Assembly (NCBI RefSeq): GCF_037975245.1
Contig: NC_092583.1
Location: 15,595,264 to 15,659,263, forward strand
DNA: 64,000 bases
Reading direction: 5' to 3'
Origin: Apostichopus japonicus
Lineage: Eukaryota > Echinodermata > Holothuroidea > Aspidochirotida > Stichopodidae
The number at the start of each line of letters is the position of its first letter. Position 1 is the stretch's first letter. The translations under genes were made by a program, and so were the position numbers. The notes beneath the pieces were generated by a model that ran no database searches, was not told where the DNA came from, and worked only from the letters and a program-made list of their open reading frames with translations. Shown piece by piece: positions 23,218-35,069 of this stretch.

Positions 23218-24212
23218 ACACGGGAAAAAGACACGCATTTAAGTTATCGTAAGCACAGTCCTTGGATGTTTACGTCTTGCTTACGGTCACCTTAAACATC
23301 GGAAACCCGTACATTTTGGAACAACGCGTTTACGATGTGATTACGCATCCGTAAACATTGTAAACACGGAACAACAGATTTCCGTTACGTTTATGACAAC
23401 TTACATATCGGAAGTTAATAATTACTTCCGTATTTATTAAAACTTATTTCTTCTCCACGTTTACGTTGACCTTAATCTCGCCACGAAGAAATTTACGACA
23501 GGATTACGATTATCTTACACATCGGAAACTCGTAGCATAGATGCAACGCGTTTACAACAAACTTACGCCAAACTTAAGCATGACTTTAACGTTGATTGTT
23601 CCATGAAATAAAACACTGGACACAATTCTCATGTCAATCTTTCCGATAATGATATTACCCTGTGACTGCATCTCATGAACAAAATTTCAACATTTACGTT
23701 GGCTGAAACGAGTGCAGTTAAAAATTTACTGTATATCTACAATTATCTTACAAATACCCAAATACGTTCATTTCAGCGTTTACGTATTGATTACGAAATC
23801 CTTAAAGTCAAGTTTAAGTTATTTTCGTTCACCTGAAACAGGCACAGTACGGCATGTTTAGGATATACACGTCGGAAATTCCGAAGCATGCACACCACGG
23901 GATTACAGCATGATTACACCAACTTACACATTGCGTTTACGTTGAATGTATTCTCCACTGAATTCGGAATTTACGGGAAGATTACGATTCACTTACGCGT
24001 CGAGCGCAGAGCATACACATAGCACGAGTGTCAGTACAACATGATTACATCAACTTCGCTTACGTTGACTCAATAAAGATTCGGAATTTAAGAGATGATT
24101 AATATTAACTTAAGCGTCGGAAATTTCAAAAAATACACAGAACGTGATTACGGTATGATTACAACGCCCATATACGTCACATTTAATTTATACCCACGGG
24201 TAATTTTTACCG
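23218..24212 (+). mobile_element. TTACG-motif array, putative non-autonomous element, plus orientation
   Basis: Begins ACACGGGAAAAAGACACGC and continues for almost 1 kb with TTTACG, ATTACG or CTTACG every 10-15 bases in many stretches. By eye I count about 20 TTACG/CGTAA words, against about two expected from base composition. Degenerate 110-130 bp units are visible, with the order TTTACG - GATTACGATT - CTTAC - TCGGAAA, for example around 23490, 23970 and 24090. The same start word and motif style recur inverted at 38010-38637. Being dispersed and bounded, it looks like a mobile element; the class is unknown. Confidence 0.5.
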
Positions 24213-24239
24213 AGACAATCATCTGCCTATTCGGTTCAT

Positions 24240-24470
24240 TATATGTTCGTCTGTAATTATAGCATGCTAAAGTACTTGCTAGAAGTTTTCAAAAAGAGAG
24301 GTTTTAACTCTTCCAAAGTGTCCTCTTGAAATTCTAGTAAATGGACATACAAGATGACTGAATGTCCAGTGAAGTAAATTTCCTTCAGGGTGCACGTGGT
24401 AATATAAAAAATTTAAGGATTTGACCAAAGATGACCATATTTGAATATCTGACATTGTTCTAATACAGCA
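24240..24470 (+). repeat. Dispersed repeat R, copy 1 (plus orientation)
   Basis: Shared features with the other copies are a TAGAAGTTTTCAAAA-type start, a GATGACTGAATGTCCAGTGA core and a GACCATATTTGAATAT end. The other copies are at about 25900-26165 (plus), 27060-27300 (minus) and 29590-29830 (minus). Open frames inside differ between copies, so it is non-coding. Confidence 0.65.
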
Positions 24471-24556
24471 TATATCTTTCTCAACGTGAATGTGCATGGC
24501 TTGCACATACATACAACCATATGTACCTCACAATGTATTTCTCATACTTTGTTCAG

Positions 24557-24758
<202 letters not shown>

Positions 24759-25258
24759 CCGTCAAACCAACAAAACTCCTCAAGCTAATTCTATGAGCGT
24801 ATCAGCAAATTTCCTCGTGGTTGCTCATTTTGGTAAGTTACGTAATTCCCGTTGCGGGCCCTCGATCATAATACCTCAACAAACAGCTCGCCCTTACAAA
24901 GAATTAAGTTTGGCGCTATGGCATGGCTGATCGATATTCTTATCACTACCGCTGGAATCATGAGAAAACAGATGAGAAGACACATACACGGGATCTCCTC
25001 ATCTGTCTGTCTAACTTTTTTATGTATAATTATTTATGTGTTAAAGTAAGTTGGCCTGACGTTTTTTATCATTATTTTTATTTATGTCCGATTAGTATGG
25101 TACGTGTTTGGTTTATCTGCTTCTTGATGCATATGCATGCAGATACAACAATGAAAATACTCGATACTGCTTGCCTTATACTGTATCAAACAGAACAGTG
25201 CATCCAATTGGTTTATTGTAGAGAATTTGTGAAACCGCAATGAACAACCCTCATCTGT

Positions 25259-25294
25259 TGATCAGGGAGGTGATATTTTAGACCTCCCTGATCA
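25259..25294. other. Palindrome, 13-bp stem TGATCAGGGAGGT
   Basis: TGATCAGGGAGGT at 25259 pairs with ACCTCCCTGATCA ending 25294 around GATATTTTAG. A weaker outer match (ATGAACA on both sides, near 25240 and 25303) extends the symmetry to about 70 bp. It could be a terminator-like hairpin in RNA or a relic of a foldback element. Confidence 0.8.
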
Positions 25295-25442
25295 GTCGCT
25301 GTTCATCCTCCAATCAAACGACAGCAAAACCAGGATGAAAAAACGCGCTTGTTTTCAAACGCGGTCAAAGCTGCTTACATGACAACAGGAGGGTTAATAA
25401 TGTGACGGCGAATAGCGTACGAAATGTATGGCTGACTAATAC

Positions 25443-25467
25443 CAGGGAGTTGCATAACAACTCCCTG
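25443..25467. other. Palindrome, 10-bp stem CAGGGAGTTG
   Basis: CAGGGAGTTG (25443-25452) and CAACTCCCTG (25458-25467) pair around CATAA. It shares the CAGGGAG word with the palindromes at 25259 and 25696. Confidence 0.8.
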
Positions 25468-25899
25468 CTGATACTATCCGTTTGAAAGTAATAGTATACT
25501 CTTTCTTATTGTTCTTTGTTTTCTTTTCACACGGGGAGGTTGTTTTCTCCTTTGATAATTTTCGCACACGTATCAGCGTTTGCTATACATTCTCTTATAC
25601 CCCATTAAGGGAGTATATGAACTGGAAAATTTCCAAAAGGATGGCGATCCTCCTGCGTTAATGTGCTTCCTAGCTAGGCTAATTACTAGTTAAATCAGGG
25701 AGTTGTAACTCACCTGTTAAACAATCTGGCTATAGGTCGGGTCGTGAGCATGAAATGATGGGTTAATGCCTAGAAAGCCACAGTTTTAGGGTAACATTAA
25801 CAGCTCATATGTATAACACTGCTACCATTATGTGCACATGTATAACACACTTATAGGGCGGTGATCCTGAAAACATAACTTCAAAGCTAATACTTGCCC

Positions 25900-26165
25900 G
25901 TTGAGCAATTTGTCGGTGGCTAAAAGGATGAAAGGTAGTCTGCATATGCCACAAATTATAGCACGCTATATATAACTGCCAGAAGTTTACAAAACTTACC
26001 TTCCAGGAGGTCTTTACTTTCCAAATTGTTCTCATACTTTCTAAATTAAAGACATAAAATGGCTGAATGTCAAGGGTGGTAATACAAATACAATATTTTT
26101 TTTTTGTATCAAAGGTGACCATATTTGAATACCAGGCATATTAGGGGCCAAAACAGCAAACCTTT
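25900..26165 (+). repeat. Dispersed repeat R, copy 2 (plus orientation)
   Basis: Contains CCAGAAGTTTACAAAACTTA, TCCAAATTGTTCTCATACTT, ATGGCTGAATGTCAAGGGTG and GGTGACCATATTTGAATACC. These align with the reverse complement of 27060-27300 and 29590-29830. A 105-codon minus-strand frame across it is not conserved in the other copies. Confidence 0.65.
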
Positions 26166-27059
26166 GGAGCGGGATATACTGGTTTTGTATTGGGGTGTAA
26201 AATCTAAAGTTCTAAACAATTGCAAGTAAAAGATTCAAAGTAAAGAACATACTTTACCAAACACGTTTTACGAGGTACAAAGTATATATTTATAAATTTG
26301 TAGTTAAGACGGTGCACTCTTTACTGCAGGAATGCGACAACTTAATAACGATTTTGCTCTCCCTTTCCTCTCTTATTCATTGCTGCAAATGTTTCTGTTG
26401 CAGCGATAGAAAGCAAGTGTAAATAAATGACACATGATGACGCCAGAAATGTGTTCCACATTCATTTCTATTGAAAATTTTCTATTGTAGATAATGTTAT
26501 TGAACTCTGAATTCACACATGGAAACCTTTTACAAACATTCACCTCAAAATTAGTAAAGCAATGCCACGAAGATTAATATATAGAATGAAAAACAACTTG
26601 TAGGTAGGGCCTATTGCTTACCGGCTAGATACAGACGTAACGATTAAAATGAACATATACAACGTGTACTGCACGCAGCCGCGTACACTATACACACACA
26701 CATATATACATATGATCCGTATTGTGCCACGCTTAGGGAATTGTGCCCACGCTTGGGAAAGTATGATTGAAATATATTAGGCTAGTTGTCATAAAACCTG
26801 TTCTTAAATTTAACAATTTGGAAGGCATTACACCATGTACAAACGAGAAGGCCCCATGAAAAAATGCAAGTGAGACAAAAGCCTATACATCATGTACTTT
26901 CTTATATTCTCTTTCAAACACTCCGACCCCCCCCCCCCCCCTCTCACCCGTTTAATTTTCGAAGGTGTTTACGTTGCTACGGGAGAAGTTTGGGTGTCCA
27001 GTTAGGTTCAAACTTGTTATATGCAACTAATATAGGTTATGTAGAAGGATTAAAGTATG

Positions 27060-27300
27060 CTGTATTGGCCCATATATGCCATATATTCAAAAATGGTCAC
27101 CTCACCTCTGGTCAATATTCTTAAACGGTTATATTACCTCGTTGGAAGAAAAATTACCTCACTAGACATTCAGTCATCTTTTGTGTTCATTAAGAATGTC
27201 TGAGAACAATTTGGAGAGCGAAGCCCTCCAAGGAAAGTATTTTTTTGAACATTCCTAGCAATTATTGCAAGTTGCTTAATTTGCGGCCAATACAGTCCAC
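27060..27300 (-). repeat. Dispersed repeat R, copy 3 (minus orientation), in first large unit
   Basis: Its reverse complement carries AAAGATGACTGAATGTCTAG and GACCATTTTTGAATAT, matching copies 1 and 2. It forms the distal end of the first large array unit. Confidence 0.65.
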
Positions 27301-29589
27301 AGATACAGTCTCAGTTACAGACATATGTACGATTAAAATATATACATAGACAACATAATGTACGCAGCCGCATACACTACACATATACATATTGGTTAAC
27401 ATGCATGTGTGACAGTAACTTTATTGTGCCCACGCTTTGCACTATTAAAGAAGCCTCTATATTAGAATCCTCTTTCCGACACCCGACCCACCCCCCCCCC
27501 CCTGACACATATACATAGATACACATATACATATTGGTTAACATGCATGTGTGACAGTAACTTTATTGTGCCCATTGTGGAACTGCACTATTTAAAAAGC
27601 CTTTATATTACATACTTTCTTGAATCCTCTTTCCCACCCGACCCCCCCCCCCCCTTACACATATACATGTATACACATGTATACATATTGGTTAACATGC
27701 ATGTGTGACAGTAACTTTATTGTGCCCACGCTTAGGGGAATTGTGCCCACGCTTGGGAAAGTATGACTGAAATATAGTAGTCTTCACAGAAACCATTCGA
27801 AAATTAAGCGATTTAGATGGCATTCAAACCCAATACAAACGAGTAGACCCTTTAGGAACTGCACTATTTAAGAAGCCAATATATTACATACTTTCTTGAA
27901 TCCTCTTTCCGACCCCCGACCCACCCCCGCCCCCCGACACATAAACATATATACACATTTTGGTTGACATGCATTTGTGACAGTAACTTTATTGTGCCCA
28001 CGCTTAGGGGAATTGTGCCCACGTTTGGGAAAGTATCACTGAAATATAGTAGTCTTCACAGAAACCATTTGAAAATTAAGCAATTTAGAAGGAATTAAAA
28101 CCCAATACAAACGAGTAGACCCTTTAGGAACTGCACTATTAAAGAAGCCTATATATTACATACTTTCTTGAATCCTCTTTCCGACACCCGACCCCCCCCC
28201 CCCGACACATATACATATATTCACATATACATATTGGTTAACATGCATGTGTGACAGTAACTTTATTGTGCCCACGCTTTGGAGAATTGTGCCCACGCTT
28301 GGGAAAGTATGACTGAAATATAGTAGTCTTCACAGAAACTGTTCGAAAATTAAGCGATTTAGAAAGCATTAAAACCCAATACAAACGAGTAGACCCTTTA
28401 TGAACTGCACTATTTAAGAAGCCTTTATATTACATACTTTCTTGAATCCTCTTTCCGACACCCGACCCCCCCCCCCTGACACATATACATAGATACACAT
28501 ATACATATTGGTTAACATGCATGTGTGACAGTAACTTTATTGTGCCCACGCTTAGGGGAATTGTGCCCACGCTTGGGAAAGTATGACTGAAATATAGTAG
28601 TCTTCACAGAAACCATTCGAAAATTAAGCGATTTAGATGGCATTAAAACCCAATACAAACGAGTAGACCCTTTAGGAACTGCACTATTTAAGAAGCCTAT
28701 ATATTACATACTTTCTTGAATCCTCTTTCCGACACCCGACCCCCCCCCCCCCCGACACATATACATATATACCCATATACATATTGGTTAACATGCATGT
28801 GTGACAGTAACTTTATTGTGCCCATTGTGGAACTGCACTATTTAAAAAGCCTTTATATTACATACTTTCTTGAATCCTCTTTCCCACCCGACCCCCCCCC
28901 CCTTACACATATACATGTATACACATGTATACATATTGGTTAACATGCATGTGTGACAGTAACTTTATTGTGCCCACGCTTAGGGGAATTGTGCCCACGC
29001 TTGGGAAAGTATGACTGAAATATAGTAGTCTCTACAGAAACCATTCGAAAATTAAGCAATTTAGATGGCATTAAAACCCAATACAAACGAGTAGACCCTT
29101 TAGGAACTGCTCTATTTAAGAAGCCAATATATTACATACTTTCTTGAATCCTCTTTCCGACACCCGACCCCCCCCCCCCCCGACACATATACATATATAC
29201 ACATATACATATTGGTTAACATGCATGTGTGACAGTAACTTTATTGTGCCCACGCTAAGGGGAATTGTGCCCACGCTTGGGAAAGTGTGACTGAAATATA
29301 GTAGTCTTTACAGAAACTGTTCGAAAATTAAGCGATTTAGAAGGCATTAAAACCCAATACAAACGAGTAGACCCTTTAGGAACTGCACTATTTAAGAAGC
29401 CAATATATTACATAATTTCTTGAATCCCCCTCCCGCGCCTCTTCATTTATTTTTCGAAGGTGTTACATACCGGGAAGTTTTGGTCTCCAGTTAGGTTCAA
29501 ACCTTGTTATATACAACTTCACTAGGTTAAAGCCCAATACAAACGAGTAGACCCTACACTACTAAATATTACTATCATACTAAGTATGA

Positions 29590-29830
29590 TTTATTGGTCC
29601 CATATATGCTACATATTAAAATATGGTCACCTTATGTTAAAATTCTTAAACTGTTTTATTAACCACCTTGGAGGAAATTTACCTAACTGGGAAATTTAGT
29701 CATCTTGTTGTGTGTGTTTATAATGTCAGCGAACCATATGGAGAGTGAACACCTTCAGGAAAGGACTTTTTTGAAAACTTCCAGCAATTACAGCATGCCG
29801 TAATTTGGGGCCATTACAGACTACTTTTGA
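29590..29830 (-). repeat. Dispersed repeat R, copy 4 (minus orientation), in second large unit
   Basis: It follows TGGTCCCATATATGCTACAT and matches copy 3 through TATGGTCACCTTATG to GGGGCCATTACAG. It closes the composite array. A short related fragment (GGCCCCATATATGCTACATA) also occurs at 53283. Confidence 0.65.
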
Positions 29831-30486
29831 TGAGTATACGTATTTGAACTCGAAGCCCCTCACCCCACAATCAATTTCCCCTCCCTAAATCTATTACGCC
29901 TGATTGACTCTGCGATCAATTTCATATATAGTTTGATGATACCTATACTTACTTTTAATTTAACATAATATGTTGATTACATATATCAACTGAAAATTAT
30001 AGTGGGGGATCATAACGAGGAAGAAACTGTACCCATCAGCCTTAGATTAAAATTGTATACGTACGCTTATGAGTACGGAATTTCCGACTGTGGCACTCTA
30101 ATTTTTCCGACTGTGGCACTCTATTTTTCATAAATTCATGCTATTTGTGAGTGACCTACAATTTTCGGTCAAACTTGACCTTTAATCAGTCATATTTACC
30201 ACGTTTTCCTTGTCATATTAAGAAACTGTATCTCGAGGTTCTTATATTCCACCATACAAAACTTCGTGTGATTTTGAATACACTAAAAAAAATGCCTAAT
30301 AAACTACTGTACAACGTATACAATTAAAACGCTCAATGTTATTCTACGGAAGCTTAAAATGGCCATCAACATAAGAAAAACTTTGCCCATACAGTGAAAT
30401 TTTTCAGTAAATTGTTAAAATAACAAGATAAAATCTTATCCAAAAAAAACCCCAGAAAAATGTCGGATTGCTTAGTTGCTTAAACT

Positions 30487-30830
30487 GAGCAATTGAACAA
30501 TTTTTGAAAAATGTTTTATTGACAACTTATCATATCTCGTGTATTGGACATTTTGCTGCAAATTGTTCACTTGTTCACTTCATTCCATCTGAGCAATGGA
30601 AAAATTTTCTGCAAAATGTTCAATTGACAACTTATCTTATCTCGTTAATTGGACATGTTTTTGGCAAAATGTTCAATTGTTCACTTCATCCCAATTGAGC
30701 AATTGTAAAATTTTCTGCAAAATGTTTAATTGGCAACTTATCGTATCTCGTCAACTCAACATTTTTCTGCAAAATGTTTAACTGTTCACTTCATTCCCAA
30801 TGCTCAGTTGGAATGAAGTGAACAATTTGA
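30487..30830. repeat. 105-bp tandem repeat, 3 copies, capped by a hairpin
   Basis: Units begin GAGCAATTG at 30487, 30591 and 30697 and contain TTTTCTGCAAAATGTT, ATTGACAACTTATC and TTGTTCACTTCATTCC. The last unit runs into an inverted copy of its own end: GTTCACTTCATTCC is followed by GGAATGAAGTGAAC about 12 bases later (about 30783-30823). The array thus ends in a palindrome. Confidence 0.85.
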
Positions 30831-30980
30831 TTTTTTTCATGTGAGTGATAAATAGCCCCCCCCCCCAAGAAAATAATATTAAGCGCGTTAGGAAAAAGCA
30901 CTGTATTTTGGGGTAGTTCACTATGTCGTCGAATATAATTTGTTGAAAAAGAAAAGTTTTCCCCTTTGTTACATTAACAT

Positions 30981-32283
30981 AGCTTTTTTAGTTGGTAGTC
31001 TATGTAGCCTATCAAGCAGATAACTTATACTCATTGCTTACTCGCTACCCAGAGTGATTAATAAATTTGTGAAGTGAGGGCCAGTGGTACAAATGTACCG
31101 AAAAAACAAAAGTGCAGTCGCGAAAGATGGAGTGTCTGACTGACTGACTGACACTGACTGTATCGTTGACGAGTAGGGTGTGGGGGGGGGAGGGCTGCGG
31201 GTTACAAGGCAGCAGTCGGAATTTTCTGGCTCCAAATCCCATCCAGTTGGAATTTCAGCCACTAAATCTCTCCCCCCCCCACCCACTCTCAATCATCAGG
31301 CCTTAGCTACGTCCCTGTGTATAATATGTAAACGACGTTCATTACTGTTTAGTTTTTACGGAAATGTCGAAAATAATTTATATCGCTTGAGAAAATAAGC
31401 ATTATGCCAAATAGCTTTTTAGTTGGTAGTCTATGTAGCCTATCAAGCAGATAACTTATACTCATTGCTTACTCGCTAACCAGAGTGATTAATAAATTTG
31501 TGAAGTGAGGGCCAGTGGTACAAATGTACCGAAAAAACAAAAGTGCAGTCGCGAAAGATGGAGTGTCTGACTGACTGACTGACACTGACTGTATCGTTGA
31601 CGAGTAGGGTGTGGGGGGGGGGGGGGGCTGCGGGTTACAAGGCAGCAGTCGGAATTTTCTGGCTCCAAATCCCATCCAGTTGGAATTTCAGCCACTACAT
31701 CTCTCCCCCCCCCCCCTACCCACTCTCAATCATCAGGCCTTAGCTACGTCCCTGTGTATAATATGTAAACGACGTTCATTACTGTTTAGTTTTTACGGAA
31801 ATGTCGAAAATAATTTATATCGCTTGAGAAAATAAGCATTATGCCAAATAGCTTTTTAGTTGGTAGTCTATGTTTCCTATCAAGCAGATAACTTATACTC
31901 ATTGCTTACTCGCTAACCAGAGTGATTAATAAATTTGTGAAGTGAGGGCCAGTGGTACAAATGTACCGAAAAAACAAAAGTGCAGTCGCGAAAGATGGAG
32001 TGTCTGACTAACTGACTGACACTGACTGTATCGTTGACGAGTAGGGTGTGGGGGGGGGGGGCTGCGGGTTACAAGGCAGCAGTCGGAATTTTCTGGCTCC
32101 AAATCCCATCCCATGGAATTTTAGCCACTACATCTCTCCCCCCCCCCCCACCCACTCTCAATCATCAGGCCTTAGCTACGTCCCTGTGTATAATACGTAA
32201 ACGACGTTCATTACTGTTTAGTTTTTACGGAAATGTCGAAAATAATTTATATCGCTTGAGAAAATAAGCATTATGCCAAAAAA
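30981..32283. repeat. Three tandem copies of a 432-437 bp unit
   Basis: Units start AGCTTTTTAGTTGGTAGTC at 30981, 31413 and 31850 and end ATTATGCCAAA. They are almost identical and differ mainly in the lengths of one poly-G and one poly-C run and a few substitutions. Each contains a TGACTGACTGAC microsatellite, the poly-G run, GTTACAAGGCAGCAGTCGG, the poly-C run and CCTTAGCTACGTCCCTG. The near-identity implies recent amplification or ongoing homogenisation. Apparent 60-84 codon frames repeat with the unit and are not conserved across the indels. Confidence 0.95.
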
Positions 32284-32515
32284 TTGGCATATTCACGTGT
32301 GGTGTTTGTAAAAATCACGCACCTATATGCAAATATATAATAGCCTAGATTGTCCTGTGTCCGTTATATAATTCCATTAAAGAAATGCATACCTGAGACA
32401 CGGAAGTATTATCCTGTGAGGGTACCGTAATACATTCATGCTTGAGACACATGCAAGTCTTAAATAAACAGAATAGCAAGTCCCAAACATATAGACCTTC
32501 CTTACCGGTTTCGAA

Positions 32516-32640
32516 CCTCTGGACATACAATCAGCGTCCATATAGCCTAGTGGTTAGGGCGTCCGCGTACAGAGCGGGAGGCCCGTGGCTCGAATCCTGG
32601 TGGAGGCTGAATTTGTTTCCCTGATTTGTTCCCTCATTAC
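32516..32640 (+). mobile_element. tRNA-derived SINE, second family, best-preserved copy
   Basis: The leader CCTCTGGACATACAATCAG is followed by GTCCATATAGCCTAGTGGTT (A-box TAGCCTAGTGG at 32543-32553) and the B-box GGCTCGAATCC at 32587-32597. A GGTGGAGGCTG arm completes a roughly 75-base tRNA-like head. The short tail runs into a (TA)n tract. It shows that the degraded copies at 20.7 and 21.0 kb belong to the same family. Confidence 0.8.
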
Positions 32641-32643
32641 GAT

Positions 32644-32648
<5 letters not shown>

Positions 32649-32714
<66 letters not shown>

Positions 32715-32733
32715 TATATATAAATATACATAC

Positions 32734-32808
<75 letters not shown>
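32649..32808. repeat. (TA)n tract, about 160 bp
   Basis: Alternating TA with a few ATAAATA and ATACATACATATA interruptions, directly downstream of the SINE. Ile-Tyr frames on both strands are artefacts. Confidence 0.95.
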
Positions 32809-32811
<3 letters not shown>

Positions 32812-34517
32812 AATAAACATACATAAGTGCCGTATAAAGGCAAAAATAGAGCGCCTACATTACAATACGTAGTACACACAGTGAAATCCATATGCATGTG
32901 CCGGATCAAGGTAATGGTTTTATTCTCCAATAGTTATATATATGAAACGAATTTTCCTGAAAATTATTGCAAACTTCATCTCGATCAAGTAACGTTAAAT
33001 ACACAAGTGATATTTAATATGTTGAATGTCAAAAATGGAATGTAGCTATATCATAAGTTACGCTGTTGATATGGAACTGAATAAAATTAAAAATTAAATA
33101 CTGCCGCATTTTGAAGAGTGCCATAATTTCAAACCTTTAAAATGATAACTCGTGGGTCTCTGAAAAATATAGCAAGAATGTGTTTGTGATTACTGTCAAA
33201 AAGGCGTGATATACTGAATAACATGTAAATATCAAATGTTATTGTCACTGTGACACGCTTCACATTGTTTAATTGTTTATTGTAAGATTCCAGCTTCTAT
33301 ATGATCACTGAGTCAAAGCATGGTTAAATGATCGACAAACTGCTATATTCAGTTTCCTCCGTCTTTAACATAAGTTCACGAGATCGTCAACAAGTTTTAG
33401 AAGCGGCAGTTCACGGCTTCCATACAGATTTGAATTTAGCTGCCTATTGTTGCTGGACCGTAGAATTCGGAAATATCAATGTTGGATGCTAACTACGGAG
33501 CTACAGAAGCGTAGAAAGGACATTGTACCATTGTATGATGGAGGTTTTTACCTCCATGGTTGTACTAACAAATTTATGGACTAGTAGAACATAATGATAA
33601 TATAATAATTGCAGTTTCTATGAACTGATATTGTGAAAAGAATCGCTTTGCGTTGAAGACTTTTCGAAGACAAGACAAAACAAAAACAAAAACAAAAAAA
33701 CTATGGCTTGGAGGATTCACACTGAGTACATAGCATCGCACAATTTTTGTCACTTGAAATCCAATCGAGTGTTCCCTTTGCTGTTTTCGCCAAGTTAGCT
33801 TCCGAGAACGAGCATTTACAATAATAAGGGTACTTTAATTAGACCTCCTTTAACGCTATATTGGGGACCCAATGCAACCATGTGGTGCACCCCACCCACT
33901 CGCCCCCCCCCCCTCGTCAGGTTCCCCAATGTGTGGTAAACTTAACTGTTAATGCAAAGAATCGTTCTTAATTTTATTATGAACCTGTTTAATTGCATAT
34001 GCCTTTGTTATAGAATGTAATCCGTTTATTTTAATTGGAAAGTTAGGTGATCGAGGAACTTACACATTGACATCTCATGGATACAACATTTTCCCCTAAA
34101 CTGATCCAGAATGGTCGTAGAATTCATCTAATATTACAAATGAGTCATATTTTGGATATTTGTGGATGTCTCCTTCTATCCAACTATATGTACCCCCTCC
34201 GAGTTTAGTCCTGAGATAGAAATTAAAATATAATTAGCCGGTTCATTGGTGATGCCGTTTTTGCGGCTTTAGAAATGGTCGGATCCAGAATAGCTATTTA
34301 GGGCATTTATTTAAAACGGGGACAGGGTGGGTGGGTGAGGGGGGGGGGGCACAAGCCTCGGAACTGGGATATCGAACAATCGGTACTCAGTGTCAGGCTT
34401 CAAAAACCTCGGCTAAACTTTGTCGGTCATAGCGGGGCAAATTCATATTTGAGATTTAAGTAATTTTTGCTTAAATTTTGTGCGAAACTTTTTCCAACCT
34501 CCAACCTCCTACCACAT
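32809..34517. other. Gene-free stretch
   Basis: AT-rich with no credible coding. It contains an 8-bp palindrome ATGGAGGT-TTTT-ACCTCCAT at 33538-33557, a (CAAAAA)-type tract near 33680-33700, and poly-C (33904-33912) and poly-G (34340-34348) runs. Confidence 0.4.
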
Positions 34518-34566
34518 GCCCCCTGCCCCTGCCCCTGCCCCTGCCCCTCCCCCTCCCCTCCCCCCG
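34518..34566. repeat. (CCCCTG)n C-rich tract
   Basis: Four to five CCCCTG units lead into CCCCTCCCC blocks. The minus strand has the run pattern for a G-quadruplex and the plus strand for an i-motif. It is not evidently linked to a promoter. Confidence 0.8.
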
Positions 34567-35069
34567 TTTTAAATGCTCCTCTTACGATTCCCATTGTCCA
34601 TATCCTTTTTCATAGATTAGTCGAGATAGATTTCAACAGTCCGTTTTTTGCTCTGCCGATTTCTCTCAATATGCCGTCAAGTGATATTCGAAGAAGTATA
34701 TTCAAGGCCTATATCATGCACGTAAAGCGATGAAACGCACAAATACCCACCGCAATATATGTACGAAACAGAAAAGTATACTGCTCACTTACTATAAATA
34801 CCATTTCCAGATAAGCAAGTGAAATTTCCGGTCACATCACAATGATAAAGTTTACTGTCTGTCACTAATTTGCAGTTCACTGGTTGGCTACTCCAGTTGG
34901 TTAGTAACAATAACGTATTCAGTATAGTTAATTACGTCACAGCCTGGGCTTACTAGAAAGCGGGCAATTTGAAATCAGTAAAAGGCGGTATCACAAGTAG
35001 CAACACGTTGGTTTGATTCACACCGCACTTGATCCTCAATCGAGTTCTACATTGCAAAGAGCATTCAAA

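Larger units (their letters stand above)
26640..29830. repeat. Composite tandem array: two large units, the second with a nine-fold internal expansion
   Basis: Two large units, 26640-27300 and 27325-29830, start alike (ACGATTAAAAT...CGCAGCCGC) and end alike (TTCGAAGGTGTT...GTTAGGTTCAAAC...repeat R). In the second, an internal segment is amplified. The word ATTGGTTAACATGCATGTG begins at 27391, 27533, 27687, about 27957, 28233, 28507, 28783, 28935 and 29211. Intervals are either about 275 or about 150 bp. Every copy ends in a poly-C run of varying length after GACACCCGA. The short form lacks the TTAGGGGAATTGTGCCCACG-to-GTAGACCC part. Confidence 0.85.

Noticed and set aside
25805-26122. 105-codon minus-strand frame in repeat R
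   Set aside because: The frame is broken in the other three copies of the repeat, so it is not a conserved ORF.
31038-32267. Recurring 60-84 codon frames on both strands
   Set aside because: They repeat with the 430-bp tandem unit and change with homopolymer indels, so they are not conserved coding.
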